Positions 37,009 to 45,039 are shown, numbered from the stretch's first letter. The stretch is 64,000 nt of DNA from Sphingobacterium paucimobilis HER1398 (GCF_000416985.1 NZ_ATDL01000006.1:45745-109744), one strand, 5' to 3'. Notes: generated by a model not told the origin, from the sequence alone. A program made the numbers and translations.

Positions 37009-37139
37009 TCGTAATCCATATCGACGATCGTTTAAAACCGGATCATTACCACCGATATAGTATTACAAAAAAAGGCAATCCAACCGCGCTTTCCTACGGC
37101 TTAGTCTTTGTTATGGATCTTGTGAGACACGATCTATAA
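37009..37139 (+). pseudogene. possible gene fragment (open frame without start)
   Basis: Within the 334-bp gap 36854-37187, a frame without a start codon reads HIDDRLKPDHYHRYS and SYGLVFVMDLVRHDL before TAA. It looks more protein-like than the flanking sequence but matches no family I know. The rest of the gap shows nothing else clear. Confidence 0.25.
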
Positions 37140-37175
37140 GTTTAAAGATAATTTTTAAAAGAAAGTAGGAATGCC

Positions 37176-37183
37176 TAAATTTG
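37176..37183 (+). promoter_or_regulatory. -7 element, predicted leaderless start
   Basis: TAAATTTG matches TAnnTTTG, with exactly four bases (AACT) before the ATG at 37188. The -33 position is T-rich but not a clear TTTG. Confidence 0.5.
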
Positions 37184-37187
37184 AACT

Positions 37188-37391
37188 ATGGACAAATTTC
37201 GATTAGACAGAACGGCATTTAAAGGTCAAACTGCTCAAGAAGCATCGGATCATTCGAAGTACTATTCAAAATTAAGTTGGAAAGAAAGACTTGAAGTAGC
37301 CTATTATCTGAATAGTATTGCGTTTAATTTTCCATTAGATAACCCTCCGAGAATGGATAAGTTTAAGTTTTCAGTTTCTACTAGGGGATAA
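37188..37391 (+). CDS. 67-aa conserved small protein, partner of nucleotidyltransferase
   Basis: A small basic soluble protein beginning MDKFRLDRTAFKGQTAQEA with a central WKERLEVAYYLNSIAFNF helix. I recall similar small proteins directly upstream of nucleotidyltransferase genes in Bacteroidota. It is separated from the next gene by two bases, so the two are co-translated. Pairing of a small protein with a minimal nucleotidyltransferase suggests a toxin-antitoxin-like or nucleic-acid-modifying module; this small protein may be the regulatory partner. No HEPN motif (R-x4-6-H) is visible, so it is not a classical HEPN/MNT pair. Confidence 0.65.
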   Translation: MDKFRLDRTAFKGQTAQEASDHSKYYSKLSWKERLEVAYYLNSIAFNFPLDNPPRMDKFKFSVSTRG

Positions 37392-37393
37392 GA

Positions 37394-37846
37394 ATGGGGA
37401 ATATTTTTAATGAAGATTTCCGTGATTTTTTATCATGTTTAAATAAGCATGAAGTGAGATATATTCTCGTGGGTGGATTTGCGGTAATTTTACATGGATA
37501 TTCACGTACCACTGGTGATATGGATATATGGGTTGAACGAACTCAGGAAAATTATAAGAGACTTAAGTTTGCCTTTTCAGAGTTTGGTATGCCTGTGTTT
37601 GATATGACAGAAGACAATTTTCTGTCTCATCCTTCTTGGGATGTATTTACATTCGGGATTCCTCCAGTTGCGATAGACATTATGGTAAAGGTAAAAGGAT
37701 TAGATTTTACAGAAAACTACGATCAATCTATTATTTTCACAGATGATGACTTGCTTATAAGGACACTTCATAAAAATCAACTTCTTATTGCTAAGCGAAG
37801 TAGCAATAGACCTAAAGACCAAGATGATATAGAAAATTTAACTTAA
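37394..37846 (+). CDS. nucleotidyltransferase (DUF6036/AbiEii-like)
   Basis: A 150-residue minimal nucleotidyltransferase of the Pol-beta superfamily. GGFAVILHGYSRTTGDMDIWV contains the G-G...D-x-D metal-binding signature (about residues 24-43) and AIDIMV at about 96-101 supplies a third acidic residue. AbiEii toxins and DUF6036 proteins share this core; full AbiEii is about 300 residues, so this is the short form. It follows the 67-aa gene by 2 nt. Activity could be NTP transfer onto tRNA or a partner protein. Confidence 0.78.
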   Translation: MGNIFNEDFRDFLSCLNKHEVRYILVGGFAVILHGYSRTTGDMDIWVERTQENYKRLKFAFSEFGMPVFDMTEDNFLSHPSWDVFTFGIPPVAIDIMVKVKGLDFTENYDQSIIFTDDDLLIRTLHKNQLLIAKRSSNRPKDQDDIENLT

Positions 37847-37990
37847 GTTTTCTAATCAAGATTTATAAGATCAACTTATTACTAAGAGTATTTCCTTAGA
37901 CTATTCCACAATATACACTGCTTTTGTCTTTTTTGGAGGATTCAGAAATCACAAAGCCCAGCTACTGAGCATCAACAGATCTTCGTTACC

Positions 37991-38824
37991 TTAATTTTCG
38001 CACGTAAAACTTCCACTTAGACTTTTTCCACTTCCTCCCGAACCAATTTCTAGAAGCTGCACCACCGTTACGCTAAAGCTTATTCTATTTCCACTTCTGG
38101 AAAAAGTTCCACCAGTGGCTACAAAAGAGGTCATCGTATCTCCATCGGTCAGTATTAATGCAGGGCAGGAGGTACATGCATCTGTAAACATACGTGCCGA
38201 AACACTTACATTACCATTGGAGGGTACATTATACAATATAGCACTAAAACTTTCATCATCTGTCCCAATAGTTGCGTTCCCTTGTCCTCCACAGTCACCC
38301 GTAGCCGTCATTTTAGTCCCTCCAAATGATAAGTATTCATCGGTACTTTGCGTTTTTGAAAGCGATGTATTACTTTCAGGCTTAGCTGCTCCGCTCGCTG
38401 GTACATTACTCAAATCCTTTAATGGACTATTACTACTATTGCAAGCCCAGACATGGTTCGTAGGCATTTTACCATTACTTCGTTTCTTAGCTTCCGTAAT
38501 AGCAATAGCATCAGCCTCCTGTTTCGTCTTTGCAACGCCCCAACCGTAAGCAGTGCCAACGTTTCCGTCTACAGTTCGGTAGACAACGCATCCACCACCC
38601 GAGTATACCAGGACGATGCTACAGTTGCCACCTCTTTTTTTACATTCCGATAATGCCCGTTGCTCAGCATCGTTGCGATTGTCATAGTCATGGGCAAAGC
38701 CATAATAAAAGCCGTTGCTTCTATCCACCGCCAGAGCAGCATATTTTTCTGTTTGTGCATAGCCAATTTGTATCGTTAGTATAGCGATACAATATAAAAC
38801 TGCTTTAAGAAAGGATTTTTTCAT
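37991..38824 (-). CDS. exported DUF4189-domain protein
   Basis: A 277-residue secreted protein from the ATG at 38824 (signal peptide MKKSFLKAVLYCIAILTIQ...YAQ). Residues 25-120 match DUF4189, with four cysteines and the SGGGCVVYRTVDG block; the C-terminal half (about 155-277) is Gly/Ser-rich and beta-predicted, perhaps a second small domain. DUF4189 proteins are secreted, with unknown role. Monocistronic. Confidence 0.78.
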   Translation of the reverse strand: MKKSFLKAVLYCIAILTIQIGYAQTEKYAALAVDRSNGFYYGFAHDYDNRNDAEQRALSECKKRGGNCSIVLVYSGGGCVVYRTVDGNVGTAYGWGVAKTKQEADAIAITEAKKRSNGKMPTNHVWACNSSNSPLKDLSNVPASGAAKPESNTSLSKTQSTDEYLSFGGTKMTATGDCGGQGNATIGTDDESFSAILYNVPSNGNVSVSARMFTDACTSCPALILTDGDTMTSFVATGGTFSRSGNRISFSVTVVQLLEIGSGGSGKSLSGSFTCEN

Positions 38825-38953
38825 GTTCAGTGCTTTAAATGTGCAAGGCAAGGTAATAGAAATTTCAACTCCATAGAATACCTGGGATTAGGTATTTTAT
38901 AGTATCGAATCACTTCAGCCTAGCTTTTCTTAATCCCTTGTTAGCGAGCGATC

Positions 38954-39394
38954 TTATTCAAAGTACGTTAAACTATCTTTTGCATCTTCGATGATGTTTT
39001 CCGGATACTCATTGCTCAATGATATTTTCTTCATTAGGTCTAAATATGTTTGAAAATTCGGATTGTTTCTGTCATTAATCAACCGATGCAATAGATGAAG
39101 CGTATACTCGGTAGGCTTTCTTTCAATTGATGCTAGCAGCGATTCCTCATATCCTTTTTTGTAATAATTTTCCAGAAAACTTCCTAGCGGTCCAGGTCCT
39201 CCAAAGTCAATGTCCGGGCTACGTTCGATAAGCAAAAAAATAGGCTCAACTGCGTCAAAATTATTTTCTAATTCATCCAATTCGTCAGTGGCCTCATAAG
39301 CCGGATCAATAAAATCATATTTATTTCCTGTTTCTTCCGCCTTTTTTATGTAGGTTTCAAGTCGGTCGATAATACTCCTAATCTGTTCTGTCAT
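38954..39394 (-). CDS. acidic soluble protein, immunity-protein-like
   Basis: A 146-residue protein from the ATG at 39394 (the longer frame from 39445 has no support). It is strongly acidic and alpha-helical: IRSIIDRLETYIKKAEETGN, DELDELENNFDAVEPIFLLI, then LHLLHRLINDRNNPNF. It looks like the small immunity proteins carried near contact-dependent toxins, but I do not recognise a family. It is followed on the same strand by no toxin. Confidence 0.55.
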   Translation of the reverse strand: MTEQIRSIIDRLETYIKKAEETGNKYDFIDPAYEATDELDELENNFDAVEPIFLLIERSPDIDFGGPGPLGSFLENYYKKGYEESLLASIERKPTEYTLHLLHRLINDRNNPNFQTYLDLMKKISLSNEYPENIIEDAKDSLTYFE

Positions 39395-39485
39395 AGTTCT
39401 TTTTTTAAGCGTCGTTTTGCGTTCGATTGACCAGACCGCTAACATCTGCGTTGACGAAACTAATATACAAAAACCTTAGCCAATG

Positions 39486-39758
39486 CTAACACCATTCCAA
39501 ATCCAAAACGTCTCGTAGTCTCATGAGACTACCCTTCGACAAAAGTCTAAATGCGAGCGTAATAAACACATATCGAATCATCAGTATTTGTCCAATCGCA
39601 AACAATACCATAAATGGAGAAAGCTGTTTTGTTCCTGTCGCCACGATTACTGTCACACCGAGAAGTGGCAGCACCAGCATAATAGTAATCAGAACACGAA
39701 ACACTTTATGAATCTCCACTTTCACCTTTCCGCCCACTGAATCAATCTGCCCACTCAT
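39486..39758 (-). CDS. 90-aa two-helix membrane protein
   Basis: A small protein with two hydrophobic segments at about residues 18-42 (FRVLITIMLVLPLLGVTVIV) and 46-68 (SPFMVLFAIGQILMIRYVFI), flanked by basic residues. No family recognised. It sits before a degraded zone and may itself be a fragment. Confidence 0.45.
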   Translation of the reverse strand: MSGQIDSVGGKVKVEIHKVFRVLITIMLVLPLLGVTVIVATGTKQLSPFMVLFAIGQILMIRYVFITLAFRLLSKGSLMRLRDVLDLEWC

Positions 39759-39802
39759 GACACAAAAAGCACCTATACCGATGACTGATGAAATCAGCTT
39801 AA

Positions 39803-40213
39803 ACTCATTCCCGGCTATTAGCCCACGAGATCAATGCCGAAGACACTGTCAAGAAGAAGAGCTACAAGTTCTGGGCTTATCGTTGTCCTATGTGTCTCAA
39901 GTACCACCTCACCAAGATGGACCGTTTACTGGCCAAATGGATTAACGATGTTGCCTACCGAAATAAGATGCGCGAAGAAGCATTTGCCCAACGCGAGGCA
40001 GCCTATTATAACAAAAGAAATAATATCAAAAAGTGAGGTTCTGTCGATCAAGACCTGCAAGGCATCGATGATGACTTTCGCATATTGGATGATCCTATAG
40101 TTACGAAATTTCGTGCACGCCACCTTGTTTATCGCTATAAAAAAGGTTATTTTGCATACTTAAAGCCGTATCAACACAATACATTAGTTAAAAATGACGC
40201 ATACTTCTCATAA
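39803..40213 (+). pseudogene. zinc-ribbon ORF remnant with an in-frame TGA
   Basis: A single plus-strand frame of 137 codons is open except for one TGA at 40034-40036, and has no start codon at its 5' end. The first part holds FWAYRCPMCLKYHLTKMD, a C-x2-C-x3-H-H zinc-ribbon-like segment, then a charged helix; after the TGA it continues GSVDQDLQGIDDDFRIL and VTKFRARHLVYRYKKGYF to TAA. Both halves look coding, so this is a 5'-truncated gene with one nonsense change. Family unknown; similar short zinc ribbons occur in plasmids and phages. Confidence 0.55.
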
Positions 40214-40254
40214 TAAGTGACAAACTATTGCACGGTATTTTAAACTTTTAGACA

Positions 40255-41277
40255 ATGGAACAGCAGAGTGATATAATCATCTATCAGAGCGATGACGGCA
40301 GCACCCGCATTGAGACCCGTTTGGAGAATGAAACAGTATGGTTGACACAGGCCCAGATGGCAGAACTCTTTCAGAAGGGAAGAACTACGATTACAGAGCA
40401 TATCAAGCATATCTTTGAGGAGGGCGAACTTGAGGAAATACTGGTATGTCGGAATTTCCGACACACCACTCAGCATGGTGCGATAAAAGATAAAACACAG
40501 GAACGGGAGGTGAAATATTACAACCTTGACGTCATTATCTCCGTAGGCTACCGTGTCAAGAGTCATCAAGGTACTAAGTTTCGCCAATGGGCAACAGCAC
40601 GTCTGCGTGAGTACATTGTCAAAGGCTTTACGATGAACGATGAGTTGCTCAAGCAAGCCGGAGGAGGCAACTACTTTGATGAGTTGTTGGCCCGTATCCG
40701 TGATATACGCTCCTCCGAAAAGGTCTTCTGGCGCAAAGTATTGGATATCTATGCCACCAGTATTGACTACGATCCTGCGACAGAGGTATCCCAACTATTT
40801 TTCAAGACCGTGCAGAATAAGATGCACTTTGCTGCGCATGGAAATACAGCGGCAGAGGTTATTTATAACCGTATCGATGCTGACAAGCCCAATCTGGGCT
40901 TAACAAACTTCAAAGGCGATCAGCCAAATAAGTTGGAGATACAAGTAGCAAAGAACTACCTGACGGAAGAAGAACTCGATATTCTCAATCGTACTGTCAC
41001 TGCTTACCTGGAGCTGGCCGAGTTGCAGGCATTGAATCGCAAGCCCATGTATATGCAGGACTGGGTAACACGCCTAGATGATTTTCTGCGTATGGTAGGC
41101 AATGACGTATTACAACATGCGGGTACTATCAGCCATGATCAAGCGCTAAAAAAGGCAGAGCTAGAATATGCTAAGTATAAGGAGAAAACCCAAAATGAAC
41201 TGTCCAAAGTCGAAAAAGATTTTGTTTCTTTTATTGACACCACAGTCAAAAGTCTAGAACGTAAAAAAAGGAAATGA
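40255..41277 (+). CDS. RhuM-family virulence-associated protein
   Basis: A 340-residue RhuM protein (PF13310 type). Residues 10-65 hold a helix-turn-helix (TVWLTQAQMAELFQKGRTTI), followed by the family hallmark KYYNLDVIISVGYRVKSHQG and the C-terminal FKTVQNKMHFAAHGNTAAEV...NRIDADKPNLGL. RhuM genes are typical cargo of genomic and defence islands; the biochemical function is unknown. A fragment of a second RhuM gene lies in opposite orientation directly at its 3' end. Confidence 0.9.
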   Translation: MEQQSDIIIYQSDDGSTRIETRLENETVWLTQAQMAELFQKGRTTITEHIKHIFEEGELEEILVCRNFRHTTQHGAIKDKTQEREVKYYNLDVIISVGYRVKSHQGTKFRQWATARLREYIVKGFTMNDELLKQAGGGNYFDELLARIRDIRSSEKVFWRKVLDIYATSIDYDPATEVSQLFFKTVQNKMHFAAHGNTAAEVIYNRIDADKPNLGLTNFKGDQPNKLEIQVAKNYLTEEELDILNRTVTAYLELAELQALNRKPMYMQDWVTRLDDFLRMVGNDVLQHAGTISHDQALKKAELEYAKYKEKTQNELSKVEKDFVSFIDTTVKSLERKKRK

Positions 41278-41410
41278 TAATGTCCAAGTTGTAGTACTCG
41301 ACTTGATAAACTTTTCCATCTTTGGCAGTTGTCGCAAATTTTGTGACAACTGAATGCTCTTCCAATTCCTCTTCTTTGAAGATGGCAGTTATATGCTTAC
41401 CTATATTAAA
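41272..41410 (-). pseudogene. inverted RhuM gene fragment
   Basis: The minus strand reads GKHITAIFKEEELEEHSVV, then FATTAKDGKVYQVEYYNLDI, matching residues of the RhuM N-terminal domain (compare HIKHIFEEGELEE and VKYYNLDVIIS in the intact gene next to it). Sequence identity to the neighbour is modest, so it comes from a different RhuM gene rather than a local inverted copy. It is truncated at both ends and its 3' end touches the neighbour's stop codon. Confidence 0.65.
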
Positions 41411-41452
41411 AAAAGTTAAATGTTAATAGGAGAGTAGCGTTTGGACAATCTA

Positions 41453-41481
41453 ATCATTAAGTTTGATTTGAACTTAATGAT
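41453..41481. promoter_or_regulatory. 11-bp palindrome upstream of a TlpA-like gene
   Basis: ATCATTAAGTT (41453-41463), seven-base spacer, AACTTAATGAT (41471-41481), ending 9 nt before the ATG at 41491. The position over the start region suggests an operator or a 5'-UTR hairpin that could occlude ribosome binding; it has no T-run. Confidence 0.5.
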
Positions 41482-41490
41482 AGAGAGCCC

Positions 41491-42660
41491 ATGTTTCGAA
41501 GTGTATATTTCCTACTTTTCTCCGTATTTCTCCAGCTTGGATTTTCGTCTATAGTATTTGGACAGCGAATGATGGATGTCACGATTCGGTTGGACAAGAC
41601 TATTGATCTTGATAGCCTATTGCTTCATTACGATGACGGTTTGCTTTTCCATTTCGTCGAATCAGGACTGGAGAATAGAGAGCTTCGAATCCAAAAAAAC
41701 ATCTATGCACCATATGCGATGTTTGATTTTGCGTATGGAGACCATTCCATGTTAGCTTTTTTCGTAAACGAAGACCCGACTTTTATAACCCTAGGTAAAG
41801 ATCTACAAGCTAAAGGACAGCACAAGCTTCACTATTCGATATCCAATGGCACCAATAATATCTGGGATACCACGTCCAATACCATATTAACTAGGGTCCG
41901 TCGAGAAACAAAAGAAGAACTCAACCAAGTCGGGAGAATATATCAGCAACATGGACATCTGTTAAGGTCAGATGATTCCGTTAGACATGTTATGCAGCAG
42001 CAGCGCAAAAAACTAGCCTTTAGTACTATGGCTGTGTTAAAAGATTACCCAGATGATTACTTCGCCTTCTACTATTTCAAGAATCAGATCGTCGATCCAG
42101 ATATGGCTACTTTTTTTCGCAACACCAGTGACAGTGTATATTTTTCGAATTTACTATACCATATAAAAAATAACTTTTCCTCGACTTTTACGGATAGCGA
42201 AGGCGGGAAGCGGTGGTTTGCACAGCTTGCCAACAAGATCAGTCCACCGCCGATCCAAGGCGCAGCACCTCATTTTAGCATTCGGGGACAAGATGGAGAG
42301 CTGATCAGTCTAAAGGGCTTACATGGCAAGTACGTGCTCCTTGACTTCTGGGCGACTTGGTGTCCACCCTGCATGGCCGCTATGCCCTCACTAAAGAAAT
42401 TGCGTCAGGATATACCAGAAGATAAATTAGAGATAATCGGCATCAGTTCCGATAGAGATTCCCTCGTTTATGCCAATGTCATCCGCGACAAGCAGCTTAA
42501 TTGGTTACATTATTTAGACAGTAAGCGCTATTTAGGAGGCCTGTTCAATATCGAAGCATTGCCCACGACGATACTTCTAGATCCCGAGGGGAATATGGTA
42601 TACCGAACAGAAGGTGCAGGTAGTCTAGATCAATTGTACGATATCATACGAAAAGAGTAG
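41491..42660 (+). CDS. exported TlpA/ResA-like thiol-disulfide oxidoreductase
   Basis: A 389-residue protein with a signal peptide (...GFSSIVFGQ). A DUF4369-like beta region is followed by a helical stretch and a C-terminal thioredoxin fold (about residues 255-389). The active site FWATWCPPCMAAMP has cysteines near residues 291 and 294; ALPTTILLDPEG is the cis-proline region. It is related in design to the protein at 35462-36853 but has the classical WCPPC motif. It probably reduces periplasmic disulfides. Confidence 0.87.
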   Translation: MFRSVYFLLFSVFLQLGFSSIVFGQRMMDVTIRLDKTIDLDSLLLHYDDGLLFHFVESGLENRELRIQKNIYAPYAMFDFAYGDHSMLAFFVNEDPTFITLGKDLQAKGQHKLHYSISNGTNNIWDTTSNTILTRVRRETKEELNQVGRIYQQHGHLLRSDDSVRHVMQQQRKKLAFSTMAVLKDYPDDYFAFYYFKNQIVDPDMATFFRNTSDSVYFSNLLYHIKNNFSSTFTDSEGGKRWFAQLANKISPPPIQGAAPHFSIRGQDGELISLKGLHGKYVLLDFWATWCPPCMAAMPSLKKLRQDIPEDKLEIIGISSDRDSLVYANVIRDKQLNWLHYLDSKRYLGGLFNIEALPTTILLDPEGNMVYRTEGAGSLDQLYDIIRKE

Positions 42661-42901
42661 GATAGGAGCGCTATACGGAGGGTAGTAATAGAAAGTCCGT
42701 CAATAAACGGCAATAGCTGCGATACCTTATCAACTTATACAGTGCAATAAGCCGCCAATATGGTGTTATAATATCTATTGTTTGAATTCACGCTGTATTA
42801 TAGCTTTTTACATATTTTTTATGCATGAATTTTAAATCCGAATTATTGCAAATAAAACTCTTGTTTCGTATCCTTGTATAAGGCTTATAGAGGAGTATGT
42901 T

Positions 42902-43501
42902 ATGAACAGAGTCGCAGAATTAAAGCAACAACTAAAACCGGGTAAAGTATATCGCAGAGAAAACTTGACCAGATACTCTAATGCGGTAGATAGGCATTTA
43001 GCGCAATTAGTCGACGATGGCACCCTAGAGAAGGTAGCCTCCGGTTTGTATTATTTTCCTAAACGATCGGTATTTGGAGCAGTTCCTCCTGAAGACGAGG
43101 TATTGGTGCGTAGTTTTTTAAAAGATGACCATTTTCTATTGACGTCACCAAACAGCTATAATGCGTTAAGGGTAGGCACGACCCAGCTATACAACAAGCG
43201 TGTCGTATACAATCATAAACGCCATGGTGAGGTCGATTTAAACGGTAAGAAATTTTTCTTTCACAAGACACCGTATTTCCCAAAAAAAGCAACACTCGAA
43301 TTTCTTTTGGTCGATTTAGTCAATCACCTTGATACCTTAGCAGAAGATCGAGAGATGGTTCTAAACAATGCTCTAGCTAAAGGAAAGACGATGGATTATA
43401 ATAAACTAAAATATGCGGTTCGGAAGTACGGACATTCCAAGACCAAAAAGTTATTACAACCCGTACTGCAGCAGATGAATCCGAAACAATATGCCAACTA
43501 A
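42902..43501 (+). CDS. AbiEi-like (DUF6088) antitoxin
   Basis: A 199-residue protein. The N-terminal winged helix (YRRENLTRYSNAVDRHLAQL; LEKVASGLYYFPK) and the following SFLKDDHFLLTSPNSYNALR match the DUF6088/AbiEi antitoxin family, which represses its own operon and counteracts a nucleotidyltransferase toxin. The normal partner gene overlaps downstream, but here only the first 20 or so codons survive, so this is an orphan antitoxin. Confidence 0.82.
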   Translation: MNRVAELKQQLKPGKVYRRENLTRYSNAVDRHLAQLVDDGTLEKVASGLYYFPKRSVFGAVPPEDEVLVRSFLKDDHFLLTSPNSYNALRVGTTQLYNKRVVYNHKRHGEVDLNGKKFFFHKTPYFPKKATLEFLLVDLVNHLDTLAEDREMVLNNALAKGKTMDYNKLKYAVRKYGHSKTKKLLQPVLQQMNPKQYAN

Positions 43502-43607
43502 CTATCTGCACGAGCGCGAAGACTTTGGTGATCTTTTACGTCTGCTCGAAAAGGAAATATTTGCATACGATATCCATCCACCAAAACAGTTAGACGTCAA
43601 TACTTAG
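43491..43607 (+). pseudogene. truncated AbiEii-type toxin gene
   Basis: An ATG overlapping the antitoxin's end opens a 38-codon frame starting MPTNYLHEREDFGDLLRLLE, like the first residues of AbiEii toxins (Y-L-H-x-x-E-x-F-x-x-L). It then runs into IFAYDIHPPKQLDVNT and a stop; the nucleotidyltransferase core is absent. The overlap geometry is that of a normal abiEi-abiEii pair. Confidence 0.6.
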
Positions 43608-43647
43608 CCTAAGGAGACAAAGTCAAAAGAGTATTTTTTTAGAAAAT

Positions 43648-43875
43648 TTATTCTGGCAATCCAGCCACAGATTTTCCTTTCATTCCCTCACTAATTAGGT
43701 GACCAACAAATGATGTAAAAGGTTCTATATCCTGTTCTACGCCTGCATATATTCGTCTCTTCTTTCCACGGGTATGTTGCCATATTCTTATAGATTTATT
43801 AAACCCTGCTGTGTTATTTTTATTAAAACATGACGTGTTAATCTTATTAAACCATGTTTTTTCAAAGGCGACGAT
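43648..43875 (-). pseudogene. ORF remnant with repeated FNK octapeptides
   Basis: A minus-strand frame without a start codon encodes three consecutive octapeptide units around the motif F-N-K (WFNKINT, CFNKNNT, GFNKSIR), then RIWQHTRGKKRRIYAGVEQD and FVGHLISEGMKGKSVAGLPE before TAA. The codon periodicity of the 24-bp repeats (see next entry) fits translation. I do not recognise the family; truncation at the 5' side (TAG upstream, no ATG) suggests a pseudogene. Confidence 0.4.
43796..43867. repeat. three tandem imperfect 24-bp repeats
   Basis: Units start with TTATTAAA at 43796, 43820 and 43844, spaced exactly 24 bp; units 1 and 2 share TG-x-x-GTGTTA in the middle, unit 3 diverges at its end. 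They may be protein-coding repeats on the minus strand or iteron-like binding sites. Confidence 0.65.
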
Positions 43876-44134
43876 CTATTTGATGATAAAGTCAAAGTCT
43901 TAACATTCTAATTTAACAGACAAAGGAAAACAGTCTATACACTCCTTACGCCCCATCCATTCACCAATTGATTCATTTATTAATATAACCGATAGCGCCA
44001 CAGTTTCCCTTACAAAAGCTATTTATGATTCTTGTGTTTTATGCAATATTATTTGTTTAGTTGTTCATTTACAAGTATATTAGCCTATAACCGATTAAAT
44101 AGACAGTAAGCTTTAATACCAATTATGAGGATCC

Positions 44135-44536
44135 ATGGCTAACAATGAAATCATACTTTACCAAGCTGATAATTTACCGGAACGGATCGAAGTAAGGATA
44201 GAGGACCAAACGGTTTGGTTATCTCAACAGCAAATGGCAGAATTATTTCAGCAGACAAAGCAAAACATTAGTCTGCATATCTCCAACTGCTTTAAAGAAG
44301 GGGAATTAGACAAGCAAGCAACTGTCAAGGAATCCTTGACAGTTCAGAAAGAAGCTGTTGCGATTCATGAATTCAAGCAGAGCCATGACCGATTTCTTAT
44401 TATTGACGGGAGCGAGCTTTACCATATCGGCGCATCGTTAAAAGATCTGGGAAAAAAGTGGTTTGCTTTTTCAAGAATGGATAGTTTAGTAGAGGAGGTT
44501 TTGGCTAGAGTTAAAATGGTAAATGATAGGAAATAG
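44135..44536 (+). CDS. RhuM/ORF6N chimeric small protein
   Basis: A 133-residue protein. Residues 1-65 are a RhuM-type N-terminus (RIEDQTVWLSQQQMAELFQQ; HISNCFKEGELDK). From about residue 80 the sequence is EFKQSHDRFLIIDGSELYHI and GASLKDLGKKWFAFSRMDS, which is the C-terminal end typical of ORF6N-domain proteins. The middle of either family is missing, so this is a fusion by internal deletion or a natural mini-protein. It keeps an intact frame, start and stop. Confidence 0.6.
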   Translation: MANNEIILYQADNLPERIEVRIEDQTVWLSQQQMAELFQQTKQNISLHISNCFKEGELDKQATVKESLTVQKEAVAIHEFKQSHDRFLIIDGSELYHIGASLKDLGKKWFAFSRMDSLVEEVLARVKMVNDRK

Positions 44537-44577
44537 CGAGTAGACCCCGTCTTCAGTATTAATGTATAAATATAATT

Positions 44578-45039
44578 ATGAACTATTTAGTAGATTTTAA
44601 AAATGTTAACGACAAAGGATTAGAGACATCACCATTTGCATCTGCACTTGCTGGTTTGCGAGCCAATGAAGCCCGATATTTTCAAAACAAATACAAAGCA
44701 GAATTTGTAACAACTCCAGTTTCAGATAGCAAAGAAACTTTGGATTGGGTCACAGAGATTCTAAAGGAAGAACGCAATATTGTCATTGCATCAAAACCAT
44801 TAGAAACCGCGTCACTACTTGTAGAAGGAATTAAGTGGGTATTTGTTTTTTATGAAAGCGGTCTTTCCATTAATGTACTATATACCTTGGACAACCCAAA
44901 GAAAAGAGCCGTAGGTTTCAAACTTTCCGAAGGTATGGAAGTGCCGGAGGAACTGAACAAATTTAAATTTGCCCGGCAGAAATCAAAATTGGCAGGAACA
45001 ATCAGAGGTTCATTTTTTGTGATTAAAAAAGAATATTAA
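44578..45039 (+). CDS. uncharacterised 153-aa soluble protein
   Basis: A soluble alpha/beta protein starting MNYLVDFKNVNDKGLETSPF, with ARYFQNKYKAEFVTTPVSDS and a C-terminal basic segment (KFKFARQKSKLAGTIRGSFF). It lies 41 nt after the RhuM/ORF6N chimera and 191 nt before the nuclease/cold-shock gene. No domain recognised. A short spaced promoter-like leader is AT-rich. It might be a small partner of either neighbour. Confidence 0.5.
   Translation: MNYLVDFKNVNDKGLETSPFASALAGLRANEARYFQNKYKAEFVTTPVSDSKETLDWVTEILKEERNIVIASKPLETASLLVEGIKWVFVFYESGLSINVLYTLDNPKKRAVGFKLSEGMEVPEELNKFKFARQKSKLAGTIRGSFFVIKKEY

Noticed and set aside
43796..43867. CRISPR array
   Set aside because: Only three imperfect 24-bp units directly abutting with no spacers; not a CRISPR structure.
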